Assembly (NCBI GenBank): GCA_007258455.2
Contig: VDFB02187600.1
Span: 1 to 64,000, forward strand
Origin: Sequoia sempervirens
Lineage: Eukaryota > Streptophyta > Pinopsida > Cupressales > Cupressaceae
Direction: 5' to 3'
DNA length: 64,000 nt
In this document: one piece after another, positions 13,162 through 25,086 of the stretch
How the letters are laid out: each line of letters opens with the position of its first letter
Position numbering within the stretch: the first letter of the stretch is position 1
Made by a program: the position numbers and the translations under genes
Notes under the pieces: model-generated
Database searches by the model: none
What the model saw: only the letters and a program-made list of their open reading frames with translations
Told to the model about the DNA's origin: nothing

Positions 13162-14203
13162 GGGTATGTGCAGGATCATCATGGAAAAAATAGGCCCTTA
13201 AGTAACAAAAACTTTAGAAAAAATAGGCCCTTAAGTGACAAAAACTTCAGAAAAATCAGAGTTAAGCAACTTGACGTAAACATTTGAATAATTTATCTAT
13301 ATTATTTCAAAAATATGTAAGAATATAATTTGTAGACAATTTGAATGTAGTTTCTAAACTACTAGGTTTCTTTAAAAAAAAAAAATCTGTTTGGTGAAAA
13401 TTTGAAATTTCAATCACGATTGGTACTTAAATTCGAGGAAAAAATAAGATTATGCTGTTTGACCACCCTAACCACAATAAAATGATAATATTTTTTATAA
13501 GATTTTAGATATAAGTAGAGGAATCATGCCACGATCGCGATGCTTTTTTTGTAATTTTTCCAAGTAAATAATTAATTATGAATTTTTATTACAAATTTTT
13601 AAAATATAAAACTTCATTATGTATGACCACCTTAACTTGGTCAAAACTTCATGAAATTCAATTTTCTTTTTTTTTTTAATCCTATAGTATGTGAAGCATA
13701 GAATGTGACACATGTTTTGGATTCAAAAATGTGATACTAGCAGAAAGCTATAGATGTTTTCAATTAGCCTAAATCGGGACTTTAGTCATAATTTGAATTG
13801 AAAATGAATAATAATAACTTATTAAATTCAAAGTAAAGTATAATTTATATTGGTTGAAAGCTGAGAATATTTGAAGATTTTGAGATTTCTAGATTTTGAT
13901 TGTGTTTAAGTTCTTTCATCAACGTTTCAGATCACACTCAGTGATCCATCTTCTTAGCTCTTTATCATCCTGATGATGGATCACTGAGTGTGATCCGAAA
14001 CGTTGATAAAAAAACTTAAACACAATCAAAATCCAGAAATCTCAAAATCTTCAGCATGACAGATTGTGGAAATCTCATAGCATTAGCTGAGAATATCCTT
14101 TAAAAACCCTTTTCATTTCATCAATTTTGGGTAAAAAAATAGTCATCAGCCACATACCCATCATATTGCCACTTTTTGGCCCATCATGATCCTACACATA
14201 CCC
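13162..14203 (+). mobile_element. TIR element family 1, copy b
   Basis: The ends are GGGTATGTGCAGGATCAT and ATGATCCTACACATACCC. The 4-bp target duplication is TTGA (13158-13161 and 14204-14207). The empty site is visible in the other LTR at about 8382 (cttgaggtttgaaag). The element is longer than its relatives because of a 214-bp hairpin-forming insert (13871-14084) and a short tandem duplication of the 'ataggcccttaagt' stretch at 13185-13247. Confidence 0.9.
13871..14084. mobile_element. Hairpin-forming insertion with 12-bp target duplication
   Basis: AGCTGAGAATAT occurs at 13859-13870 and again at 14085-14096; sibling TIR copies carry it once. The insert contains arms of about 79 bp (13872-13950 and 13974-14053) that are near-perfect inverted repeats around a loop of about 23 bp, with 'gatcacactcagtgatcc' close to the loop. 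A non-paired tail of about 30 bp (14054-14084) follows. There is no poly(A). The long target duplication points to retroposition or nick repair rather than a classical TIR transposase; that is inference. Confidence 0.75.
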
Positions 14204-14407
14204 TTGAGGTTTAGAAGTTTGAGTTTTGGGCGATAGGGTATGAGTCATGTGTTCTAGGAACTTCATAGCTTCCATCAAGACTTTTTGAAGTTTGGTTGTC
14301 CAGAGATTGAGCAACTTGGATGCCAATGGATGTGGGGACCACTTTAGACCCGATAAGGTTGGTGGATCATGATGAAGGATGACAAGTGGTGATGACATGG
14401 AGGATAG

Positions 14408-14659
14408 ATGGCATGTGGGCCCATGTGCTCAGTGAGATGACAATGAATGTCTCTTCGACTGGGCGGTTAACCCTAAGTTCAATGATGGAGATTTGTTCAA
14501 TTGCTTATATGATGACTAGGATTAGATGCTGGATGATGGCATGTGGGCCCATGTGCTCGGTGAGATGACAATGAATGTCTCTTCGACTGGGCGGTTAACC
14601 CTAAGTTCAATGATGGAGATTTGTTCAATTGCTTATATGACGACTAGGATTAGATGCTA
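14408..14659 (+). repeat. 126-bp tandem duplication in LTR
   Basis: Two almost identical units begin 'gatggcatgtgggcccatg' at 14408 and 14534. The other LTR has one unit (about 8590-8715). The duplication therefore happened after insertion, in this LTR only. Confidence 0.85.
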
Positions 14660-15856
14660 GATGATGGCATGTGGCTCAATGTGAAACCATAAGGGGTGCA
14701 GTAGTTGAAGAGTTGAAGTGATAAAGAATGTAATTCTCTAGTCTCTCTTGTGTCTCTTTGGAATCTCATGGAGAGTGGTGAAAAACCAAGGGGCAAGCCG
14801 AGCTGTAGGTCGTGAGGCTAGATGCAACAAATGTCAAAAGGTAGAGAGGCTGAGTTGCAGGATGAAAGGTTGGAGGTAGAAAAGGTTGAGAGATGATTCT
14901 CTCTTGGAGCTTGGAGCAGAGAGGTGAAAATAGTGAGCGGCGACAACAATGGGAGAGGTTGAAAGGCTAGTTGTTGGTCAAGGTTACCAGGTGGAGGCTA
15001 AGAGGTTGCATAGAGGCTAAGAGGATGCATGGAGGTGAGAGGCTGTGTGGAGGCTGAGAGGATGTGCAAAAGCCGAGAGGCTATGTGGAGGTCATTTGGT
15101 GCTAGGACCCGAACAAGCCAAGATGTCGAGCTATTGGATGTAGGCCGAGAGGCTAGATGCAAATAGAGAGGCTGCAAGGTTGGACACAGATAGACTGTGG
15201 TTACCAAGTGGTCATGCGCAAAGAGGCTGAGATGTTGGATGTAGGCCAAGAGGTTGGATGCAAGTAGATATGTTGAGATGCTTGGCACAGACTAGTTGAG
15301 AACCTGGGTGCATGTCGTGTGGTTGAACGCAGGTTGGGTGTTGTTGAACTTCCTATGAGGATGGGAAGCTAAGAGAGATGGATCTCGCAGAAGGTGAAGG
15401 CCAAGTGATTGTGCAATAGAGATGCCTATAGGCCGATGGTCGAGTTGTGTGGCTATGTAGCTAAAAGAGATGTTTCCCATTGAAAGAGGTAGTCACGTTG
15501 GGTTATGCTATCGAATATTCTCTAGAATGGAACAAGATGTAAACTCTGTAAAGGTCGTGAGCCTGATATTGTATTGCAACTATTTTTGTTGCTAAATAAT
15601 ATGATAACGGTCTAGGCTTTTGGAGTGTGGGGTTTTTACCCAAAAGGGTTTTCTCCATGTATATCTATGTGCTCATGTCTTCTATTCCATCTTTCATGGT
15701 TGTTGGTTTTGTGTGGTTGATTCTGTTATTGGTGTTGTTGAAACTGTTTTGCATGAGTTTCTCTCTAAGGGTCAATGTGGAAAATGAACTATGCCTATTT
15801 CCACTTTATGGCATAGTTGACGCGTCTTCTTCCTTCTCTTTTTTCCCAACAAACAT

Positions 15857-17470
15857 CAACAATAACTGGAAAATTATTCTCCCTCTAATTTGAGATGGAT
15901 TTTTAGTTTGATTACTAATACTAGGACATGAGTCTACTTGATTGTAAAGGAGGATATGGGCATGGGTGATGTAGATTCATAGAAAGAGAATATGGAATAG
16001 AAATAGTGGCATTGAAGAAGTTAATAAATGGGATCTCATACCTTTGCTTGATAGACATAAAATTGTTGGATGATAACAAGCATTACAAGATTTAAATTGG
16101 TCTAGATGGTAGCATTGAAAAATAAAATATGAATTTTGTTACAAAAGATTATTCCCAAGTCAAGGGAATTGATTATGGATAAATTTTCTTTCTAGTTACA
16201 AAGATGTCATCCATTCAATTTTTTATTATCACTCACAAAATCATATGATCTTGAAGTTGAATAAATGGATGCGAAGACAACTTTCCTTCATGTTGATTTG
16301 AAGGAAGAGATTTATATATCACAATCGAAGAATTACATTGAGAAAGATAAAAATCTTTTGGTTTTAAGTTAAAAAAATATTTGTATGGTCTAAAACAATC
16401 TCCTAGGATGTGGTACTAGAAATTTTATGTATTTGTGTGAATTTTGTGATTTTTGAAATTTAAATTTGATAATTTCATCTATTATAAGATAGATGGTGAT
16501 TGTATTCTCAATATCACATTATATGTTGATGATATGTTTTTTTTTGGTAATGAGAGAATTTATTTTATGATTTAAAGTATCAAATTTTAGTATAATTTAA
16601 GATGAAGTATTTATGGGTATCCAAGTACATCTTGGTGATGGATATAAGAAGATATAGAGCTAGCAAGAAATTATGGATAGGTGAGAGTAAGTATTTCAAC
16701 TTAGTGTTGGATATATTTAATATGAGAACTTGTATATTGTTGTGTGTTCCCATTACAATGCAGATGAAGTATGAGTTGAGTAGTGTTCAAAATATCCTTG
16801 TGAGATGGAGAATATGAGAAAATTTCCTTATGCTAGTGCTATAGGGAATTTGATGTATGTTATGGTCTAAGCAAGAATAAAAATTTCCCGAGTGATGGGA
16901 TTCCTCGATCAATTTATAGCTAATATTGGACAAGTACATTGTGATATAGTTAAGACGGTCTTCATATATTTATAGGTTACTTCTATGTATTTTTATGTTA
17001 TCATGGTTATATTATAGGGAACCAACAATCAATTTATTTATGTGGATTCTGAATGGATTGGTGATATTGATAGTAGGAGATCCACTAGTGGATATCTTTT
17101 TATGATGTTTGGTGGTGTCATTAGTTAGATGAGTAAGAATAATATTGTTATCATCTTCTCCACTATAGAATTATAGTATATGACTAACTCATGCTTATAA
17201 ATAAGCCATTTGTCTTAAAAGATTAATTATGATATCGTGCTAGATGGAATGATTAAATTATAATTATATTTGATAGTTAGATTGTCATATGTCCTAAAAA
17301 GAACTTAATTTTCCATGAGTGGATGATGAATATTGATGTCTAGTACCATTTTAATCATGAAATGGTAGAGGATTGGAGGGTGATGTTGGAGATAGTTAAA
17401 AACTTGATGAATGTTTTATATATTTCGACAAAGCCTGTGAACATAAATAAGTTTAGATGGTGTAGTGAGT
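15857..17470 (+). pseudogene. Copia reverse transcriptase-RNase H remnant, copy 1
   Basis: The pol gene continues from the break at 8077. Recognisable pieces are the linker 'INKWDLIPLLDRHKIV', the RT text 'FVTKDYSQVKGIDYG', 'KKYLYGLKQSPRMWY' and the catalytic YVDDM at 16522-16536, which is intact here. After 'MKYLWVSKYILVMDIRR' (16602-16817) come the RNase H landmarks 'YVDSEWIGDIDSRRSTSGY' (about 17040-17100) and an altered 'ISW-SKNN'. In-frame stops and frameshifts occur throughout. The 3' end near 17470 (PVNINKFRWC) corresponds to the usual copia C-terminus. It is not functional. Confidence 0.87.
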
Positions 17471-17557
17471 CCATGGGTCTCTTGGCCCCTATAAATTAAC
17501 TTTTAGTGCTAGTGGATATATCTTTTTCTTATGCAAGGTGTTGAAAAAATGGGATAA

Positions 17558-18468
17558 TGTTAAGAAAATGTGTTTCAACCTTGCATTCTAAATATTCATT
17601 TTAATATATTTTGTATACATTATCTATTTCATCTTCAAGTATTTTTTTCTTCATGTGGAGAGTTGAAATTCTATTTGGAGGCTTTCTATATTTTATTTTT
17701 TAGTGAGTTTTATCTTATTATGAGAAATCACACCCCACTTTGAGGTGGAAGGAGTCACCTATGTGTTGGCATGTTGTGGTGTGTGCAAATAAGCTATATT
17801 ACATAGATGTTGGCATCTCTACCTTTATATATAAAATTTTAAAAAATGAGTATGTGTACATCTTAACCAAAAAGTAACCTTTTTCTAACCATCTTTTGAA
17901 TGTTTTACTGATAAAAAAAATGGGTTTCTGGAATTTTGGTTGGTCAAATATGACAAGTTATGACATTATAAGTTGTGTAAGGAACATGCTGAAATTGTTG
18001 GGAAGACCAAAAATAAGGAGGGGCATTGGAATTTGAACCCATGCATTTGGGCTGCATACCTCTCATGGGTTTGTAAATGGTTTTCTCAAACCAACTTCAT
18101 TGTGATTTTATAGTTTTTACTTCATCTATTTATTTTGTGCTTATATTTGTAGCATGTATGGTTGATTTGTAGGTAATATTATGGTGCTAGATTTACTGCA
18201 GATTTATGTGTTGATAAAACTATACTAATAATTTTCTCTTCAAGTTTATTGTATTCATTTTGTTTATTGAATAGTACATTAGGTTACTCTACAATGTGGG
18301 GTTTATCAGCCAAAAGGGTTTTCTCTACACATATCTTGTGTTTATGGTATATTGCATATTTTATGTTTGTATATTTTTCTATTTTTTGTAGTTAAAAAGA
18401 TTAAAATTTGCACATTACTCTCCTCATTATATTGGTGTAAGAAGCATTTATTTCCATCTTTATTTCTT
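17558..18468 (+). repeat. 3' LTR of copia element, copy 1
   Basis: This LTR starts TGTTAAGAAAATGTG after 'gggataa' and follows the 5' LTR order: 'gtggagagttg', 'ccccactttgaggtgg', 'gtggtgtgtgcaa', 'gttttctctac' and 'attactctcctcatta'. It is more diverged from the 5' LTR than the two block copies are from each other, so the element was already old when duplicated. The right end is approximate. Confidence 0.7.
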
Positions 18469-20041
18469 GGAATGACTATTATGGATTTAAATACTAAAAA
18501 TAATATATATATATTGACCAATTATGTTTTACATTTGAGCTTTCATTATTCCTGCTTTGAGGGTTTCAACCTCACTATGGCCGCAATCTCTGTTACTATT
18601 ATGGGTTTCTATAAGCAGTTTTTTTCTCTATCATACAAGTTGACTACCATACCATGACTTTGTGTAGTTTTCATGTATATTTTATCATATGTTCAATCCA
18701 CGACCTTTGTAAATTCATCTCTGTATCATATCTTGTGATTGCTTGCTGGCCTTTGCATTGTCATGATTATGCTCTCAGATTATACTATCAACTTCCATCA
18801 CACTATGATTTCTCAACAAAGTTCTTAACATTGATGGTCCTTCATGACAATATCCATCCTACAGAATAGTGCTATGATAGTGACATCTTCTATACAGAGC
18901 TTAATAATGAATATCCTTGATTTTGGGTACTATCATGGTAATAGTGTTTATCTTTATAAGATCCCACTGTCCATTCTTAATGTAGCTATGCACTATTCTT
19001 TGCATTATATTCCATGACTTTCTTTAAAGGGAATTTATGGATTTACTAACAATATATTCACTGCATGCTCATCACCGTGGGTAAGCATGTATTCTCACCC
19101 TAAGTAACCTATAAATGGAGTTGTCATTAACCTTGTTGCCCTCCTTATGCAACTTCTCCTTATAGAAATGCCACCTTTGATGCACTGTCAATAAAACTAC
19201 CACTGCATTTGGGCATGGTGCTCCCTAATTGTTATGGTGAATTCTCATGGCCACACTTGTGCATATGATTATCTTCTATCTATCCACTTCCAGGAATGAA
19301 ATGAAAATGCTGCTATAGGTTTATCTATGATTGAAGTAAACTTATAAAAGGTATTATCCATCTATGAGAAATATTACCAGTATTTTCCTTGATTTTCAAA
19401 CATTATTGATTCAACACTACATGTATTTTGTGCGCTATAATCCTTCAATTTCTCATGGTATAATGGCTCTTTGACACTATTTAGCTCACTATAAATTACT
19501 TTACTATCATTTATGTGTACAAATGATCTTTTCACAGTTTAACATTCACAATAGCTCGGTAAAGCATGATCACTTATTCTTTCAATATCCTATGTGACAT
19601 GACTGTTCATCTTCTTATTATGTTCCACTTTAGCAAATATGTTGTCATTTATGATAGTGAGGAAAACCCCCTATCATAGGTGATAAGATATGTGCTCCAA
19701 GTTGATGAATACGACTGTTTTAAACTATTTATCCCTCTTAAAACACAAGAGGTAGCATGATGGGCTCAACCCTTGTGGAAGCCCATTTCATTCCACATGC
19801 TGTAATAAATGAAAGAAAGAACAACAATGCAAATTTTACCTATACCTACAAAGTGAAAAACATGTTAGATAATATAAAGCATATGATGGATGCTTATGAT
19901 AACCCTTTATGTTTTCCTGGATATTTGTGATATGCAAACTATTTCAATGCCTTATGAGGATTAGGCTATATGTATGTAGATGTTTGCATATGTAATGTTT
20001 GGTCATCTTGAGCTCTAACAAACTCTCTCTCACTCATGCAG
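18469..20041. other. 1.6 kb with no recognisable gene
   Basis: This is unique sequence in the window, slightly less AT-rich than its surroundings, with short open stretches (for example 18352-18657) lacking domain character. If the candidate exon at 20042 is real, this could be intron. I see no splice donor I would defend. Confidence 0.4.
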
Positions 20042-20109
20042 GCAATCTTGGAGCAACTGGAAAGGAACTTCTAGAGGTTGGACAAGTAGGAGAACTGAAG
20101 CAAATGTAG
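20042..20109 (+). CDS. Candidate terminal exon of a host gene or captured gene fragment
   Basis: A pyrimidine-rich run, 'aactctctctcactcatgcag', ends at 20041 and looks like a splice acceptor. One phase of the following sequence reads NLGATGKELLEVGQVGELKQM and then TAG at 20107-20109. The composition is more protein-like than the surroundings, and AATAAA occurs at about 20265 followed by a T-rich stretch, as expected for a 3' UTR. Another phase stops after 11 codons. I do not recognise the protein, and no upstream exon is evident. It may be a gene fragment carried by a transposon, or chance. Confidence 0.3.
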
Positions 20110-20474
20110 TGCAATTCAAATCAACTGGGATTTTTCATTTAGACAATGACGGATCTCCTTTTATTCCATATGCATTTTTTCCTTTATGTATAGTCTATTT
20201 CCTTTATTGCATTAAAATAGTTAGTCTGATGGCTTGTGTGGGACACCATACATTTATGATTATCAATAAAGACTACTTTTATGCAACATTTGTTCTCTCT
20301 TCTTTGTTGTATACATTTGTATAATGTAATGTAGTTTATTTGATAATTTCTTTGTGCATATGAATATAACAAAGCAAACTTGAATGTATACCTTTTATCT
20401 TATAATTGCAAGCACAATCTCAGCTCTACCTGATTGAGTTGGAAGCAAAATTAGGTAACATTTTTTTAAACTAT

Positions 20475-20800
20475 TGTCACTTGGGACCCTCAACCCTCAT
20501 TGGTACCCCTTAAACCTCTCTAATGTCACCCTCACTGATAGCTTAGGCTTTTGGTGTAGTGGCACTCAGTCTGTGTTAACAAAATTGGTGACTCCACTAG
20601 GGAGGGTTTGATTCCCACTCTTGACACTCTTTTTCGTCTCGCAGATGATGGTGTCTATCGACCTCTCGACTAGGGGGGTAAAATGTTGTCACGTGGGACC
20701 CTCAACCCTCATTGGTACCCCTTAAACCTCTCTAATGTCACCCTCATTGAAAGCTTAGGTTTTTGGTGTAGTGGTAGTCGGTCTATGTTAACACTATGAA
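20475..20800 (+). repeat. tRNA-derived SINE-like sequence, tandem with truncated second unit
   Basis: Unit 1 (about 20475-20686) carries an A-box-like TGGTGTAGTGG at 20552-20562 and a B-box-like GGTTTGATTCC at 20605-20615, the order and approximate spacing of a polymerase III promoter. Unit 2 (from 20687) repeats 'gggaccctcaaccctcattg' through the A box (20764-20774) and stops at 'gttaaca' near 20795, before the B box. No target duplication was identified. Confidence 0.6.
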
Positions 20801-20917
20801 TGATTAACAAATATAAAGTGGTATTCTATCCTACTTTATTTGGGATTTGGACTTAATGTTACTTTACATCACTTTAATCCCTTTTTCATCATTATGTTTC
20901 TCTAAAGGTTGACTCAA

Positions 20918-22904
20918 ATGTAGATTTGTTACTTGTCCTATTTTAGTAGAAATTTTCATCCAAATTTGTGTGGTATTAAGTTTGAGAGCTTTGAAGAGTT
21001 ATAAATATGAATGATTATCCACCCAATTCAATATTAGCTCTAGGTCTAATTTTATTTTACATTAGGATGGTACTATTTTCCACCTTTATTGGCTTTGAAG
21101 GGAATATGGATGTGAAAGGATTATAATAAAAAAATTATATAGTGGTTTATATATGATTTTTTTATTAGTCTCCAATAGGTTTCTTTCCATCTGTGCCTCA
21201 TAGTAGAGGGTTTGAACTATTATGGATTTGTTGACTATGACAATGTTCTATTTGGCTAAGGTGATAAAATATTAGTTATGGAGCATTATTATAATCAATT
21301 TGAGTCTTCAAGATAGTATGATAGGGAAACAAGAGTAAACTCTCACATTCCTATTACTTAAAAAGGTCTTTAGTTATATTTTATTGTGATATACCTTTGA
21401 TACCTTTACAAATATGAATTTATATTTATAGGTGTAGAATAGAAGTTTACATATGGTTTGTAGGAGAGTTGCTTCTTGCATAACTTTCCCTAATTTTTAA
21501 ATAAAATTAAGGAAACATTTTTTTTTTAAAACTCACAATGTTCCTTAGGAACATTAAAATTTGATTATACATATGTTCCCTTTGCTACAATTTATAACTA
21601 ATTCATAAGCCATACTGGTAACTAATATGAGAGCATGCATTTTGGCTAATGAACTACCTTCCATACACACAAGGGTAATAGTAGACACTTTTGTTTTTGA
21701 TATAAGAAACTTGGTTTTAAATGACCAAGAACCCGAAAAAAATTAAAAAATAAAGAGGGAGACTTTCCAAACCCAGTGAACTGAGAGCACACAATTAACT
21801 ATTGTGCCCAACTCAATCAAGAGCAGGCACCACAAATAGAGAAACTCCTAAGAGGGAGAGACAAAAAAAAATAGAACACATTATTCTACCACCTCACTAT
21901 CCCTGTAAGCATAAACTAAGTTGTTCTTGTCATTTGTTGCTAGCTGAGTAACATCAACAGGGATAAAGCACGACCAAACTTTACTAGATAGGCTAGTCCC
22001 GAGTCTGAGATCAATGCCTTCATTTACAACCCCGGTTAGTGACTTGGTTGAATAATAGACACATTTATGATCATTCCTTTCATCCTTTATAATATCGATC
22101 TTTATTCAATAGGCGCTTAGGATTAAGAGAACACACAATACAAACTTCATTTTTTATTTGATTTCTCATGGAGGTTGAAATATCAAATCAGGGGCTTCAC
22201 CTTATTAGCAAGCTCCCAAGCAGTCAACTAATATTCCTTTATCCTGAATTTAGGTGTTTTTGGGAGATTCTTCTCTAGATCTAGCTCTCCTACTCAATGA
22301 CTTCATATTCCTTTCCATCTCTTATATTTATAGTTTGTTTAGATTTATTTAATCTAAGTTTTAGTTCAATTTATATTATTCATAAAATTCTATTATTTTC
22401 TATTTTTTTTCTCTATTATTGGTGTTGCATATTCTATTTTTAGTTTGTAGGTTTTAGGATTTGTAATAGATTCTTCAATTTTTCTTGGATTTGAAAAATA
22501 ACACATTCATACAAATAAAATCACAACTGTACTGAAGTCCTTAAACTACAATTTCATCATATTTGGGTTTTTGACAAGTGAGTAAAATTTCCATTCCAAA
22601 ATCCTACTTAACTTCACATTCCTTTTAGTCATTAGTTTTGGAGTTTCCTTTTATAAGATAAAATACAAAAAAAAATATCATTGCACCTTATTTTTTAAAT
22701 TAGACTAGATTGTTAAGTTAGTATAGTTAAAATATTAGCATATTGTATAAGTTAATTTTTCTACAAACATTGTAAGTACAATTTATACATTACACTTTAT
22801 TAGTGTCATCTTCTAACAAGTGAAGTAAATTATAAGATCCACGTTTCCTTTTTCTATTTGCATAAGCATGACCCTAATGACTATATCTTTTGATGTATGG
22901 TTAG
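20918..22904. repeat. Non-coding 5' segment of duplicated block, copy 2 (first part)
   Basis: Collinear with 1-1612. It is interrupted by a 362-bp retroposon (21689-22050) and ends at the GTTAG target duplication of the LTR element starting at 22905. It continues at 30713. Confidence 0.88.
21689..22050 (-). mobile_element. LINE-like 3' end (retroposon), minus strand
   Basis: This is an insertion relative to copy 1 (position 768). The flanks AATAGTAGACAC (21677-21688) and AATAATAGACAC (22051-22062) form a 12-bp target duplication with one mismatch. The left end is T-rich, i.e. a poly(A)-like tail on the minus strand. Read on the minus strand it ends 'gggttcttggtcatttaaaacc', like the 3' UTR of a plant LINE. 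It is truncated and has no coding sequence. Confidence 0.7.
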
Positions 22905-24967
22905 TGTTGTGCAGTTTTGCACACACGCCCCACTGAAAGTAGGGACCCTCTTTTCGCTCTGGCTTTTGGTGTGTTTTGGCCCCTTAATTTTACTAATTTC
23001 ATTGTCTTTGGAGGTCCTTAGATGTTCATCTTGCTTGCCCAAGTGATTTTCCCAAGTTGCACTTTGAAAAAACTAAGTTCTGAGCAAAATCTGGGTTTTT
23101 ACCCCAATCCGGGATTTTCCGGTCCGTCCGGATTTTCCCGGATTCTGGTCGAAGTCCGGCTCTGTGCAAAAATCCGGGTTTTTGGTCCAGTCCGGGATTT
23201 TCTGTCCGACCCGGATTTTTCCGGATTCCTTCAGTTTTCCGGAATGTGCCAAAAGTCCGAAATTTTATGCCGTCCACGGAAATCTGGTCCACCGGGATTT
23301 TTTCGAATTTTCTGCCAGGCTTTGTGCAAATTGAAATACTGGATTAAATTGATGAATTTGATGATAAATGCTCAACATCCCATGCTTAATTTGATGTATT
23401 CAACGATGTTTCGTGCATTCTTGGTTCGTTTTGATGATCTATTGTTGAAATTTTTGCCTTAATCGGTAGAATCCTGTCCGACTGGTTTTTCCCGGATTCT
23501 GGTATGGAGTCCGCCTGACCTGGATTTTCCCGGATTTTCCCCTTGGTCTGGTTTCCCGAAATGGAAATTTTCCCAAAAATGACTTTTTTTTCCAAAAATG
23601 GAAATTTTTTAAAATGATCCTAAAATGAAAATTTATCGAGATAAAAAATTTGAAAATAAAAATTTCCAAAAATGGAAAAAATTCTGAAAATGGAAAGTTT
23701 CCTTATAAAATTGTAAGCTTTTTAGAAAAGGTCAAAATTTTATTCAAATTTAATTTTAACATGTGGGCTATTAATGACGATATCTGTTTTTCAGGACTAA
23801 ACAAATATTAAAAGGGGGACTTGCATATGGATTCGTGCCAAGGAGGGAAATCTGGAAATGTTCAATTTAAATTTTCAAAGTGGGACCTGCCTAAGAATCC
23901 ATGCCAAAACTGTCTACAGCTGGAGGACTTTTTGGAGGACACGTGAATCCGATCTTGCTGGAGATCGTAGGCCGACATGGATAATATTCGTGCATTTAAT
24001 GCAAATCTTGTCCTATTTTAAAATTCTCCTTAGGCCGACCTGTTTTGGGGCCAGTCATTATTGTAAAATCTAATTAGGCTGACATGTTTGGGGTTTTCTA
24101 TAAATGGCATTTGTGCCTCATTTGTAAGGGGGAGATTTTAGGAGTTTGGCTAGGCCAGAATTGGCAAGTAGTTTTCAGAATTAGTTGTAGGAGATGAGAG
24201 ACTTGAAATTGTTATGTAATGCTTGAGAAGTAATGCAATTGGATTGTTGATTTGGCAAACTTTGTATTTATTTTTGACAGTTTTTATGGTTTCTTGTTCT
24301 TGATTCTCAGATGTTAGATGTTAGATTTCAGCTCTTTTACAATGGTGGTGAAATGTTAATGATGTTGATCGATTTCCGGTCCATACTTTTAGCAATTTGC
24401 TGATTGTAGATTGCTGTGTAAAGTTAGTCTGGGCCTCACTTCTATGCTAAGTTCAACTGTGAATGCTTGCTTACATTGTGCCAGCAGTTGGGTATGTGAA
24501 TGAGTGTTCAAAGTCTAAAAATATTTGGATTTCCCCAGAAGATTGCACCATTTCTGTGTAGTTGCAGGTCTGTCCTTGATCAAGCAGAGATCAGTTTTAT
24601 TGGGGATCTGTCCATTTGCAACTTTCATCATTACTGTGATTGACCTTAAGAGTTAGAATAGAATAGAATTTCTCTAAATCCTTATCTCTTTTGCTGTTTA
24701 TTTTGAATCTGGGTTAGTTTTAGGATTGAAAGCATCATCATATCGTTGCATCTGATGAAAATTCACTTCCAGCATTGTTCATTTGTAAGGCCCCTTGTGA
24801 TTACTAGCATTTCACATTTTATCTGAGCTGTTTATGCACTGTTATGACCTAACACCCAAGAGACCTTGGGGTGATTTTTAGTAACTTGTTGTTGAAAATT
24901 ACCTTTCAAGAGAGATAGAATATTGCATTCTATCTGAGTTGTTGCTGTGCAGAAAACACCATCAACA
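22905..24967 (+). repeat. 5' LTR (2063 bp)
   Basis: The first 20 bases contain a short perfect hairpin, TGTGCA-GTTT-TGCACA. Between 23090 and 23300, and again at 23470-23560, degenerate repeats of TCCGGATTTTCCCGGATT keep many CpG sites in a CpG-poor context. Between 23560 and 23700, 'aaaatggaaatttt' is repeated. A TATA-like 'tataaatggc' sits at about 24099, preceding the likely R region. The LTR ends CATCAACA. Confidence 0.9.
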
Positions 24968-24969
24968 GA

Positions 24970-24988
24970 TTGGCGCTAGAGGGAGGGC
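24970..24988 (+). other. Primer binding site, not initiator-Met type
   Basis: TTGGCGCTAGAGGGAGGG follows the LTR end by two bases. It does not match TGGTATCAGAGC. The priming tRNA cannot be named from the sequence alone. Confidence 0.6.
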
Positions 24989-25086
24989 GAACAAGGTGAC
25001 ATAGCTGGAAGATTGAATGAGCCTTTATGTCAAAAATCGGAGATATGGCAGATCTCAAAATCTAAAAATTCAAGTTCTAAGTCAAG

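Larger units (their letters stand above)
8083..15851 (+). mobile_element. Non-coding LTR retrotransposon (LARD-like) inserted in copia copy 1
   Basis: The element starts TGTTGAGAAATG and ends CCCAACA. It is flanked by a 5-bp target duplication AACAT (8078-8082 and 15852-15856). Copy 2 shows the empty site at about 37315-37325 (GTCAAGTTAGCATCAAC). Its LTRs are 8083-9893 and 12854-15851, and the internal region of about 3.0 kb has no recognisable gag or pol. Without coding capacity it must have moved using another element's proteins; that step is inference. Two family-1 TIR elements later entered it (10971 and 13162). Confidence 0.9.
12854..15851 (+). repeat. 3' LTR of LARD-like element, with insertions
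   Basis: This LTR matches 8083-9893 but is longer. It contains a family-1 TIR element (13162-14203) and a 126-bp tandem duplication (14408-14659). The terminal TG at the left is mutated (TTTTAAGAAATG against TGTTGAGAAATG). Confidence 0.88.

Noticed and set aside
20552..20624. Functional tRNA gene at the A/B-box pair
   Set aside because: No acceptor stem or anticodon arm could be folded; the surrounding duplication fits a SINE.
23022..23669. Open frames on both strands rich in Pro/Gly/Phe and Lys/Asn
   Set aside because: They follow TCCGGATTTT repeats in an LTR and recur, shifted, in the second LTR (27999-28630).
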